Source: Isochrysis galbana
Lineage: Eukaryota > Haptophyta > Isochrysidales > Isochrysidaceae
DNA: 64,000 bases
Direction of reading: 5' to 3'
NCBI GenBank assembly: GCA_018136815.1
Contig: CM030931.1
Span: 1,343,398-1,407,397, forward strand
Below are positions 28,219-37,304 of the stretch, piece after piece. The notes beneath the pieces were generated by a model. It was given only the letters and a program-made list of their open reading frames with translations. It searched no databases and had not been told where the DNA came from. Positions within the stretch are counted from its first letter, which is position 1; each line of letters begins with the position of its first letter. The translations under genes and the position numbers were made by a program.

Positions 28219-29614
28219 GCCTGTATGGGATCGCCCCTCACACTTTCTTCATAGAGTAAGACTCTGTTCAGCGTGTCCGAGCTACCACCTAAAAATACGC
28301 GCAGGAAGGGACATGTTATTGAATACCCCCCCAGGAGCCAGGAGCCAACGCCAACACGCCAACACGCCAACGCCCCCCGATAGCTATGGGGGCCAGCGTG
28401 GCGCGCTCCATGACCCTATCGTTTTAACGACAGTTGACTGACCGCCCAAAAGTTGAGAAAGCCTAGCAAAGAATCAACCCGCCCCCCGCCCCCCCCCTGC
28501 CCCCTGCAACTGCAACCTCAACCTCAACCTCGCACAGGCGGCGCTCCACGCCGAGCGCCGAGCCAAGCAAATCACAAGACATCGAAGAAGGTTGGTCGAT
28601 AGCGTTGTTGCTCGGGTGAATTCGTTGTCAAAGTGGTCGTCGCCTCTTCGGGTACTCCGACTGCCGCTATCGCTATCGCTATCGTGGCAGAGGGCAGAGG
28701 GCCTAGCTAGAGGCTAGAGGCGTCGTGCCCTCGTTGGTAGTGGTAGTGGTAGCGGTACAGGGTGATAGCTTGGGACTAGTGTAGCCCAGGCCTCTCTTGT
28801 CGGTGGGGTGCCTCGGGTAGTAGCCCTTGAGCGCTACTATGTTACATAGTAGTAGTGCTCAAGGCCCACCTACTATCTACTATGTTAGATAGTAGTAAGT
28901 AGTGAAAATCAAAGTTGGTGGCCTTGGTACCATGGTACCCAGCTATTATATTCACAGCCTTAAATAGGGAGCATACAAAAGGGAAGTGTACAGGCCCCCA
29001 CTTACCCGCAACACCCCCCCCCGATGCGAGAGCCGCTGTCCGGGTGGCGTACGCATTGCAGAAGGCGGGGAGGGGGGAAGACGGGGAGAGGTGCGCTTAG
29101 GCTTAGGCGGAGGCGTGGTGTTTTTTTTCGACTTTCGAAGTTCGATTGCCGCTGAGCCACAGATGGATTGCCGATTGGCGACGACCCAAAAATAACGATC
29201 GCAAACTTCCCCTGAAATAACAAGAATAGGGTCCTAACCGCTCTCATCTGTTGGCGTTTGGTTTTGAGTCTTGATGCTTGATGCTTCTTGCAAGCCGAGT
29301 TACATGACCATGCGTAACCGCGCTGCACAGCCAGCATGGGGCTGAATGCCCATATCCCCACCCGGCCCCGTCCCGCCAGAAGAACGAGGCGCGCTTGAAA
29401 TCAAATACAGCAGCAGTACACTCCACATTCACATCGCCAATGCAGCACAATTATTCAAGGCCAGTTGACACGACGAATCACCGATCCCATGCAATTTGAT
29501 TCATATCAGTAGAGCCGCAACGGACAAATGCATTTGGGCTGATTGCCCACTGAAACCTACAAGCTATCGCGATACATTTCCGCAAAACTTGACAGCAAGA
29601 ATCCCATCCGCTCT
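28219..29614. repeat. Repeat-rich intergenic region
   Basis: 28325-28395 holds a fragment of the foldback element (CCCCAGGAGCCA, CCCCGATAGCTATGGGGG). 28660-28690 has a CTATCG run and 28735-28755 a GTAGTG run. 28826-28865 is a 40-bp hairpin (CCTTGAGCGCTACTATG / CATAGTAGTAGTGCTCAAGG), followed by a second one (TACTATCTACTATG / GATAGTAGTAAGTAG) at about 28870-28903. No gene seen between 28900 and 29600. Confidence 0.6.
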
Positions 29615-30040
29615 TCACTGGAAGTGTCCTGGCAGCAAACCAAGCTCTCTCTCAAAATCTCGCTTTGCCTGTACTGTTTTGTTGAAGAGCTCAAGGTCCA
29701 ATCCGTCGACATTCCGGAGAATTCGTGCCCTGAGAACCAACGGTGACGTGTTGCAAGTAATCGCCGAGCCCAGCTCACCGATTATTTGAGTCAGATCGTC
29801 ACTGCGGAAATGCTGCTCCATGACTTGCGAAGTGTCGATGAGGAGACTTTCCCCACCCACCTGTGCATCGGCGAGAGAAGCACGGCATTCTGCACGATTC
29901 ACTCCGCAGAGACGGCCGGTGACACGGACGGAGAGATTGAGGGCGGACGCTCCACGTGCGACAATCTCTTTCACTGAGAAAATCTGCCCGTGCGAGACGG
30001 CAGGCAAGTCCTCGGAGTGGGCATCGCCATCGTTGGCCAT
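29615..30040 (-). CDS. TEN1: TEN1, CST telomere-capping complex subunit
   Basis: 141-residue single-exon protein. It follows the small OB-fold protein TEN1 along its length: SVRVTGRLCGVN (first strands), LLIDTSQVMEQHFR, DLTQIIGELGSA, SPLVLRARILRNVDGLDLEL, and a C-terminal helix (FNKTVQAKRDFEREL). Human TEN1 has 123 residues; the extra length here is at the N terminus (MANDGDAHSEDLPAVSHG). TEN1 binds STN1 and, with CTC1, protects telomeres and recruits polymerase alpha-primase for C-strand fill-in. No STN1 or CTC1 gene is in the window. The match is by motif order and spacing, without an alignment score. Confidence 0.78.
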   Translation of the reverse strand: MANDGDAHSEDLPAVSHGQIFSVKEIVARGASALNLSVRVTGRLCGVNRAECRASLADAQVGGESLLIDTSQVMEQHFRSDDLTQIIGELGSAITCNTSPLVLRARILRNVDGLDLELFNKTVQAKRDFERELGLLPGHFQ

Positions 30041-30960
30041 TCGGCGATGATCGAGGTCTTCACGTTTTCCAAGTCTCTATTTCTGAGCCTGTAGGTAACT
30101 TTGTTCCATTCACACCTGGCGTTACAATTTATCTCCTAACTCCTTATTGCCGGGTCGAAGCGCCGAAATCGGCGTTTCTCTCCAGCGCGTTTGCACCATG
30201 GCCCGCAGTGGAAGAGCCTCTTACGGGAAAAAAAGGCACTAAAGGCTGAGAAAAGTGCGAGCTGATTTTTGGCCGAGGAGCCCTTTCGACCCCCCCCCCT
30301 CCTCTCGGAGAAGCTTCTCGCCCCCCCCCCCCCCTTCCCAGCGTCGGTGCAACGAGCGGGCGCAGGGGCGGGCGATATGAAGCCGAGACACATCTTCCGG
30401 CATTCTTTTACCTTTTCACGTTGATTATCTATAAAAAGCGAAGCGCCAAAACCGGCGCTTCAGTTTCTCAACCTATTTTGGCCAAGAACAAGAAACATGC
30501 CTAGTTGCTAGTTGATTGGTAAATATATGAAATATGAAATATGGCTGCGAGGCGGGTCCGGCTCCGGTGCACTACCGAGAGCCTAGTTTAGAGTGTGGGT
30601 TTGGGGCAGGCCTGTTGGATGTCTTCTATTTGAGCTTGTCGGTTGTCGGGAAGTGAATAGGTTGTCTCTTCTATCTACTATGTATGTAGCTTGTTCCTCT
30701 CTAGTTCTTTGCCCTTCGGGCGTGTGTCGTGTCAGTATGTATGTTAATCTTTTCAAAGATTTTCACTAGACTCGGGCATTCTCCCCCCAGCTGTTTGTGG
30801 CTCTGTATGCATGTGCTGGGCTGTTGTGTGTTCTGTGATTCCATGGTTGGAATGGTGGACTGTGTGGTGTTTGTTCCGTCCGGGCGCGGCTCGCGTCGTG
30901 GCTCTTGTGGCCTGACTTGCCTGGCTGGCCCTCTGTCTGGCCTCTGGAAGCCCCCTTAGG
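30041..30960. repeat. Intergenic with hairpins and a dispersed repeat
   Basis: Two GCGCCGAAATCGGCG / GAAGCGCCAAAACCGGCGC hairpins lie at about 30160 and 30438-30460, with poly-C runs at 30288-30330. 30580-30625 shares GCCTAGTTTAGAGTGTGGG with 14965. No gene. Confidence 0.5.
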
Positions 30961-31050
30961 ACCCATGAGAGCAGGGCGTGGCGCGCGCCATGGGCACGCG
31001 CCGCAGGAGAGGGCGAAGAGAGAGTGGAGTGGGAGTGAGGGAGAGCGGAA
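30910..31050 (-). repeat. Repeat shared with 36.7 kb (inverted)
   Basis: Reverse complement of about 36705-36830: CTGGCTGGCCCTCTG, CATGAGAGCAGGGCGTGGCG and GCGAAGAGAGAGTGGAGTG correspond block by block. Confidence 0.7.
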
Positions 31051-31164
31051 CTCGTCAGTCCCCGGACCGGGGATCCACCGATAACGGCGACCCGTTTACA
31101 TTAGTAAACGGGCGGAGTGAGAGGCTGGCGACAGGCGGAAGAACGGAGGGAGCGGCTTAAGTTC

Positions 31165-31275
31165 GCCCACGGCGGCAGGCGCGGCGAGGGAGGCCACTTC
31201 AGAGGTGCTGACGGGCTGAAGCCCGTCAGCAGAGGAAGGCGGGCAGGCGGGCTTGAGCGAGCCTCCTTCCGCTCC
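31165..31275 (-). mobile_element. Inverted Gag-start fragment of the Ty3/gypsy family
   Basis: The minus strand reads SLKPACPPSSADGLQPVSTS, as in the 11240 copy, then diverges near the MHPSS block. Confidence 0.75.
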
Positions 31276-31345
31276 CAAGAAATTCTTTTCACCGTCACTC
31301 AGCCCACTCACACGCTTCCATTGCAAGCACGGCAGACGCGGTCGC

Positions 31346-31778
31346 TCACGGTGCGAGAAAATCTCGGCGCGCTCGTCGACGACGGGTCGACGACTTGAGG
31401 CGCAGAGACTTTTCAAAAGTCGCCTCATCAATCACTTCCACGTCCGACTCGACGGCGGGTCTGTTTTCACTCCTCTTCCGCTTTCGTTCCTCTTGTTTGA
31501 GCGGCTCGACAACCTCGTTTGGCGCCTCTTCGCAATCGGTGTCCTTTCCTTGGTCTTCCGCTCGCGCGGTGGTGCCGTACACGGTGAACTGACTGGGTGC
31601 AACCCCGTGGAACCAGTCTGCCGCCCAGCCCTTCGGCGAGTCCACCCACCTCCGCGGAGGAAACAGCCATCCGTCGAGTACTCCCATCCAGTACATGTCG
31701 TTCGCCACGTGTACCGTGCACGTATCGCGTAGGGCCGCCGCTATTTGCAGCGCCGGCCGGTCAACGAGTTGGACCCCA
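31346..31778 (-). pseudogene. Protein-like fragment, probably retroelement-derived
   Basis: An open minus-strand frame reads WMGVLDGWLFPPRRWVDSPK, WAADWFHGVAPSQFTVYG, then a charged tail (KQEERKRKRSENRP, SDVEVIDEATFEKSL). It directly precedes the inverted gypsy Gag start, so it may belong to another element. Family unknown. Confidence 0.3.
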
Positions 31779-31929
31779 TCACCTTAGAACCGCGCGCGCG
31801 CGCGGAGCAGCTCGGCGCGGAGCGTGCGCGTCATCCTCCGCACTGGGGCGCGCGGCGCCGGCCGAATCTGACGGGCGGCGCGGGTGGGCGCCACCGGCGC
31901 GCGGGTCGAGGGTAATTTTTTTCTGGAGC

Positions 31930-32131
31930 GCGACATGAGGCGAATGTGGAGCAAATTTTCTCGCTCGCTGGTGCCATCTCGGACCCGAACATGATGCCCG
32001 AGACATTGGCCATGTTCACGCGCATCCATTTCAACAAGAACACTTCCATGCCATCCGTGGCAGCTTTTCGCGAGAGATATTTTGCCAAGTTTCGTAAGGC
32101 TGGGAGGGCGCTTAGGGAGGAGGAGGCCTGA
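31930..32131 (+). mobile_element. hAT transposase C-terminal fragment
   Basis: The plus frame reads EANVEQIFSLAGAISDPNMM, then MFTRIHFNKNTSMPS and a basic end at stop 32129-32131. The order E-x2-FS-x-AG-x-I...PE...NKN is that of the hAT dimerisation domain. The upstream transposase is not intact. Confidence 0.6.
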
Positions 32132-32379
32132 CCGCGGCGCTGTGTCTTGCTGTCTGCTGTGGTTGTGGCTCGACTTGTACGTACGTGCGTACATGCGTGT
32201 GCGCGCGTGTGTGGTAGCTGCATGCAGTCAACTTAATGGCGATATGTTAGCCACGTCTTAGTATTGTTATTCAAGCCTTGAATAGTCAGTCCAAGCACGA
32301 GTCAAGGCTTGAATAGAGCATTTTTGCCGAAGTCGTAGTCATTAGTCAACTAAAGGTTGTAATCAAGGTGAGGGTTGAT
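32132..32379. other. Non-coding, short inverted repeats
   Basis: Contains TTCAAGCCTTGAATAG and GTCAAGGCTTGAATAG (32270-32320). No gene. Confidence 0.5.
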
Positions 32380-32500
32380 TCCTCTGCTGACGGGCTTTCA
32401 GCGTCTCCGAAGTCGTTCCTACCGCCGCGCCTGCCGCCGGCTTTGCTCCTTCCTCATTGCCCTCAGACCCAATGGGCCATGCCAATTCGTCACCCACCGC
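32380..32500 (+). mobile_element. Degenerate Gag-start fragment of the Ty3/gypsy family
   Basis: CCTCTGCTGACGGGCTTTCA, GCCGCGCCTGCCGCCGGC and CTCCTTCCTCATTGCCCTCA follow the same order as the copies at 6.45 and 11.3 kb, with deletions. Confidence 0.7.
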
Positions 32501-32836
32501 ACCCCCCCAACAAGCAACAAGGCCCTAGCCTATCTCTATCTCCTACTCCTATCTCTTATCTATATCTATGGCCTATGGGTCTGGGTCAGGTTGATGAGTG
32601 GGCTGAGGTTGATTGTGCAGGCCCGCCCGGGGGGGTGTCTGCAAAGGAGTGAATGGGGCACGAGGCCCCCATTGACCCCCACTTATAAAAGTAGGTTGAA
32701 AATCACTCCCCACGAAACTATGGACGATAGTATACTATTGAACTCTTTCGTTCAACACGAAAGAAGGCGCATGGAATCGCCGTCTACTCTTATCTAGACG
32801 GGAGAATCCGGGGCGCGTGTGTAGCTGACGACGGGC

Positions 32837-33379
32837 GTGTGGGGGACGCCGTTTTCCGGCAGGATCTCTATGGTGGCCTCGCCAGACGAACAACGAGGCA
32901 GTCCTCTCAGTGTGCTGGACACGCAATTCCAATTCTCTGCGTTCATCTTCCGCACCAGCCTCAGTCCCCCATCTCGCCATTCGGCATCAGCTCTTGCAAT
33001 CTCGAAGCGCGCTGGCAGTCATGCTGCAGCCTGTCCTCCAAGGCGCACCTGCTCGTTGGGTCAGAGCTTGGTGGGCAAGCGCATCGCTGTTCCATACAAT
33101 TTTGTAATATCGGACGACTATTCTGGGTGCTATGCCGACGCCATTGTGCTGGCGGTGAGCCCGCGTGGCTGTCTTGTAGAACTTGCAGGGGAGCGCCAGT
33201 GGCGCTCAGAGGCCTTCGTTCGCCAGTGGATGATAGAGGAAGATCAGCTCGTTTGCGCGTTCGATGGACTAGCTACCAGCACAACAAATTCGTCCACTGC
33301 TTCTCCAGAATGTGCACGTTCCACGTGCTTGACGTATGTGGTCTCCATGAACGATTGCGTTCACGATTCTCAAACTTGA
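32837..33379 (+). CDS. Hypothetical protein with a small beta-rich (Tudor/SH3-like?) segment
   Basis: The ORF has 180 codons. Only the middle part, from about 33065 to 33285, reads as a compact domain: SLVGKRIAVPYNFVISDDYS, CYADAIVLAVSPRGCLVELA, QWRSEAFVRQWMIEEDQL. The alternating strand pattern recalls Tudor or SH3-like modules, but no diagnostic aromatic cage is evident. The first 75 codons are low quality and might be intron or UTR. Treat as a possible last exon. Confidence 0.35.
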   Translation: MWGTPFSGRISMVASPDEQRGSPLSVLDTQFQFSAFIFRTSLSPPSRHSASALAISKRAGSHAAACPPRRTCSLGQSLVGKRIAVPYNFVISDDYSGCYADAIVLAVSPRGCLVELAGERQWRSEAFVRQWMIEEDQLVCAFDGLATSTTNSSTASPECARSTCLTYVVSMNDCVHDSQT

Positions 33380-34080
33380 CGATTATGCCCACCAAACTTC
33401 TCCTGTTCTTCCTACTTGTTTGAACCAACTCCACTCCAGATCTAGTATATTTTAACCGCATACTGATACTGTGAAGATTTTCTCCTCCCTTTGTGCTTGC
33501 ATCGATGGCGGTGATGGAGGATACTCTGGTGCCGTTGTGCATTTGCATGTGATTTGCTCCGGTCTATGCATGCTTATTTGTTATTCGTTTCATGTTCATG
33601 TGATTTATTTGAAAAGTGTTGATGCTCATCACGCCCAGGTCTAAAGATCCTTACAATATTCTTACCGCACACGCGGACATGGATCCACTACTTTCACACA
33701 GCAAACTTTCTTCACCAACACTCCCCCGGCCCTTGTCCTTGTCCCCCCCCCCCGCCATCAGGCGACTCCAGTCACCAATCAATAAGCAATAAGAAAAGTA
33801 TGCAACCAACTGAGAGGATGCAACTTGAGGTTCCTAGAGAAGGGGGGGGTCCTGAATTTTTTTATATCCTATTCACGGGGCATTTGTAAAAAAAACAACC
33901 AAACCTGAGGTTGCAGCCTCTTGCAACTGGGAATAATAAAACATCTGAGCGTTAGTACCACTACTCCCAATAGCCCGGTACTATCACGACACCCCTCAGC
34001 GCACCTGCCCGCACGCCTTGAAGTGATGGCGCATCCCTACAAATCTCCCCCCTCGCAAACCCCCGGCTCCCATTATAATT
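33380..34080. repeat. Non-coding; repeat fragments
   Basis: 33880-33935 (CATTTGTAAAAAAAACAACC, CTGAGGTTGCAGCCTCTTGC) is the inverse of 25385-25437. The remainder has no visible feature. Confidence 0.5.
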
Positions 34081-34082
34081 TA

Positions 34083-34235
34083 GGGCGGTCAAACAGATTT
34101 TTTAAAACTAATTGTAAGGGTTGGGCTGCATTTTTTTGACCGTGGCGCGATGCCCAGTAAAAACCTCCGGGGGGTGGGGGCTACCTGACGCGACGAAAAT
34201 CTTCGCCAAGAAATGGTGCGATCCGCCCCCCCATC
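34083..34235 (+). repeat. GGTCAAACAG...TTTTGACC repeat, copy 2
   Basis: Shares GGGCGGTCAAACAG, AAGGGTTGGGCTGCATTTTT, GACCGTGGCGCGATGCCCAG and CGACGAAAATCTTCGC with 52527-52690. The first 60 bp also match 24942-25005. GGTCAAA and TTTGACC are inverted and define a ~65-bp unit. Confidence 0.8.
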
Positions 34236-35010
34236 TCCCCTGCCCACAAAAGAGTTTCTGGGAGCCACTCGGCCCGATCGATACTAACCTTATACTCTGC
34301 ACGGGGCGTGCATGCGGCGGTACGTGCATCGACGGGCGCCGCCGAGTGCCGCGCACGCGTGCACCGCCGATTGACCTCCAAAAAACTTTGGGAGCGAGGA
34401 GGTGATGCCAACACGACGAACGCTCGGTGGTGTGCACGCACGACGCACGACCTCTGCCCACAAAAGAGTTTCTGGCGAGCCACGGTCCGATACTAACCTT
34501 ATAATCTGCACGGGATGCGCACGGGCACCGCCGACACCGCCGGGCGCCGTGCACGCGTGCACCGCCGATTGGGCTCTGAAAAACTTTGGGAGCGAGGAGG
34601 TGATGCCAACACGACGAACGCTTGGTTGGTGGTGCGCACGCACGACCTCTGCCCAGAAAAGAGTTTTTGGGAGCCACCCGCCCCGATACTAACTTTAAAC
34701 TTCACCGGGCGCGCACGAGCACCGCCGGGTGCCGCGCACGCGTGCGCCACCGGGTGCCCTGCGCGTGCACCGCCGATTGACCTCCAAAAAACTTTTGGGC
34801 CGAAGAGGTGATGCCAACACGACGAACGCTCGGTGGTGTGCACGCACGACCTCTGGCCAGAAAAGAGTTTCCAGGAGCCACCCGGTCCGATACTAACCTT
34901 ATAATCTGCGCGGGGCGTGCACAAGCACCACCGCTTGCACCGCTGGTAGCCGCTCGCGTGTACCGCCGATGTGCCTCTGAAAAACTTTTGGGCCGAGGAG
35001 GGTTGACCAC
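34236..35010 (+). repeat. Satellite: about four ~200-bp tandem units
   Basis: Units begin with CTGCCCACAAAAGAGTTTCT or a close variant (near 34237, 34451, 34645 and 34852), then carry CGATACTAACCTTATA, a variable CACGCGTGCACCGCCGATTG part, AAAAAACTTTGGGAGCGAGG and TGATGCCAACACGACGAACG. The spacing is about 195-215 bp. Minus-strand ORFs across it are an effect of the repeat, not genes. Confidence 0.9.
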
Positions 35011-35350
35011 GCCAAGATCGCCCTCCCGCTGTATCCCATCGGCTTGTACAGCGGGTACACGGGTGCACAGCACGGTGCTGCCAGCTGCTAGCACGGCAGC
35101 CGCGTGGTCCTTAAACTCCTTGACCAACTTGTTCTTGGAGTCGTAGGCCTCTGCCTTCTCCTTCACAAACGTGACCAGCAGTATTGGAATGGTTGGAGGT
35201 AGCTCTGGTTCAACTCGTGGAGGGGCCGGTTTGTTGGGCTTGTGCTTCTTGCTCGCACCGGCTGCGACTAATCCATAGGGGCTGGGGCCCGCCCTCGGCG
35301 GGGGGGCACTGAGGCGAAGAGAGTCGCGCCGGCGAGTTCCATCGCAACTA
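35011..35350 (-). pseudogene. Possible exon fragment next to the satellite
   Basis: The minus frame is open for about 110 codons with ordinary composition: DGTRRRDSLRLSAPPP, ASKKHKPNKPAPPRVEPELP, IPILLVTFVKEKAEAYDSKN, AAAVLAAGSTVLCTRVPAV. It enters from a 66-bp hairpin (35339-35404) and runs into the satellite, so neither gene end is present. Unknown family. Confidence 0.3.
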
Positions 35351-35404
35351 ACTACAAAGTTAGTCCTCCAAGTGGTGAACTAAGTATAAACTTAGTTGCG
35401 ATGG
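35339..35404. repeat. 66-bp miniature inverted-repeat hairpin
   Basis: Arms CCATCGCAACTAA and TTAGTTGCGATGG are exact complements, and the next 12 bases also largely pair (AAAGTTAGT against ACTAAGTAT). The right arm contains the AACTAAGTATAAACTTAGTT motif that edges the dispersed repeats. Confidence 0.75.
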
Positions 35405-35609
35405 GTCACAATATTGGATAAGTAGTCCATGCAAAGTATTTGATTTAAAAGAAGAATAGAGATTCTCTCTTTGAACACAAGATGAGTAAGGGAAAGTCGT
35501 CTCGGTGGTTGCGAACACCAGCAACCAGCAGCGTACTGCCATATGCCTGCAACGAAGAGGTAAAAGTGAATGATAAATTCGTTCATGTATCCAAATATAC
35601 TGCCTATCG

Positions 35610-36587
35610 TCACTTCCCAGCCCCGTAGATTCGTTGCGTGTCAGAATTGATTGTAGATAAGAAAGTAGTGGCTCCGCCGCCAGTTGGACGAAGCTGGCGA
35701 GAGAGCTGCCCGAAGAGGCTGTGCTTCAGATGACGCGCCCCAAGCTCAGAGGTGCTGTGCAGCCCTGCCGCCCTTAAGGCCTGCGATTGATGGCGTGGGC
35801 CCAATCTCCCACCCAGAGCGGCGAGCACATCGTCAAATACTATTGCAACTGGGAAGCCCAAGCGAAGAAGCGCTTGCGCGCCATGCCGACTCAAGCCAAG
35901 CGCGTGGGCGCAGAAGGAGTTGCCTACACTGTTGTAGATGTGGTTGCCATGTGAAGTACCGATTTGCTGTGTGCTGGGGACAGCAGTTGCACACTCCGGC
36001 TCTGTGATGTTACCGCCACCCCGCTTGCCCTCATTGAGGAAACAGTGACCCATCTTCACCACATTCCAGCGGCGCTCAGCAGCAAGGCGAGTGAGAAGCC
36101 CGTGCGCGTGGTACAGATACGGTGTCGCACAGATATCGTCTTCCAGCAATAGAATACGCGACCTATTGCTCGCAAGGAACTGCTGCAGGGCGCGTGCAAC
36201 CGACAGCGAATAGCAGATCTCACCGCAGCGTTTGGCCGCAACTTCAGCCTTCATCCTTGATCGCATGCAGTGGCGGTGCTCCTGGTCGCTACACGATGGG
36301 TGCCATGTGCCATTGCAAGGTTTTCTCATCCAGGGCACGATTTGACGACCAGACGAGTTGTTATCTCGACCGAGCACACTCTGTAGCTCGCTGATGAAAG
36401 GCCAACGACCGTACGTATGGCAGTCCACTGCATCAACAAACTCAAAGTCTCTTCCCAACTGTAGGTCGAATTGACCAAGCTCGCGTACAACATGCTGGCG
36501 ACGAAGCGTGCTCCTGCTCAATGAGATCACGAGCACGTGCTCGAATGCTGCGAGTAGCGCGCGCCCCACCTGCGCAGGCGGCGACAT
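35610..36587 (-). CDS. Glycosyltransferase family 25-like protein
   Basis: 325 residues in a single exon. The fold signature of GT25 (LPS galactosyltransferase / procollagen hydroxylysine galactosyltransferase) is visible: HVLVISLSRSTLRR at 17-30, DFEFVDAVD at 47-55, SVARALQQFLASNRSRILLL, then the EDD acidic motif at 149-151, NVVKMGHCF at 175-183, and HALGLSRHGAQALL followed by FDDVLAAL at 251-258. These enzymes transfer galactose or glucose from UDP-sugars inside the secretory pathway. No clear signal anchor is visible at the chosen start, so an upstream exon or a cytosolic form is possible. N-glycosylation-type sites (NSS, NGT, NRS, NIT) occur. Confidence 0.72.
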   Translation of the reverse strand: MSPPAQVGRALLAAFEHVLVISLSRSTLRRQHVVRELGQFDLQLGRDFEFVDAVDCHTYGRWPFISELQSVLGRDNNSSGRQIVPWMRKPCNGTWHPSCSDQEHRHCMRSRMKAEVAAKRCGEICYSLSVARALQQFLASNRSRILLLEDDICATPYLYHAHGLLTRLAAERRWNVVKMGHCFLNEGKRGGGNITEPECATAVPSTQQIGTSHGNHIYNSVGNSFCAHALGLSRHGAQALLRLGFPVAIVFDDVLAALGGRLGPRHQSQALRAAGLHSTSELGARHLKHSLFGQLSRQLRPTGGGATTFLSTINSDTQRIYGAGK

Positions 36588-37304
36588 CCGGTGCCCGCTG
36601 CGCCACGCCCTGCGCCCGACGGACCGACTTCGCTAGTCTATTTTAGAGAGTCCGCGGCGGCAGCTCCGCGGGCGCCAAAGCTGCGCGAGGTAATGTAATT
36701 GAGGACGAATTCCGCTCTCCCTCACTCCACTCTCACTTCGCCCTCTCTTGCGGCGCGTGCGCACGGCGCGCGCCACGACCTGCTCTCAGGGGTCCTGAGG
36801 GGGCTCCCAGAGGGCCAGCCAGGCAGCTTAGGGGGCAGTGGAGACTGGGGCTCAGCCCCTGCCTCTCTGCCTCTCTTGCCTCTCCCACATCCCACGTCCC
36901 ACACGTGTCTCGCTGGCCGTGGGTGCCCAGCACAGTCCCCTGTCTGCCTGGTGAGCAGGAGGGGAGGGGGGGGGGGGGGGGAAGGTCAGTGCGAGTGCTG
37001 GCCCATGTGGTCCCGGGAGTGCGCCGCCTGACCCGCGCCCACTGGGGGTCCGGGTGTTGATTGCTCAGCGCTCAGCTCATGCCAGAAGGCAAAGTCTGAG
37101 TGTGAGGGTGACCGACAGGCTACCCGGAGGGGAATTGGAGCGTGAAGGGGAGGGCACCAGGCACTCCCCTATGTGAATTAAGTATAAACTTAGTTCCCAT
37201 AGTAGGTGTTAAGCCCTGAATCTTCGCACCCAAGACTCAAGCAAGGGGAGTAGCCGCACGCAAACGAAGCACGACTCCTCGTCCACGACTCAGACGACGA
37301 CAAA
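36588..37304. repeat. Repeat-derived intergenic region
   Basis: 36705-36830 matches 30910-31050 inverted. A G-run lies at 36961-36980. The region ends at the palindromic edge AATTAAGTATAAACTTAGTT (37175-37194). Confidence 0.6.

Noticed and set aside
34108-35068. Minus-strand ORFs up to 189 codons with repeating KVSIGPGGSQKLF-like words
   Set aside because: They follow the 200-bp satellite period and change frame between units, so they are repeat artefacts.
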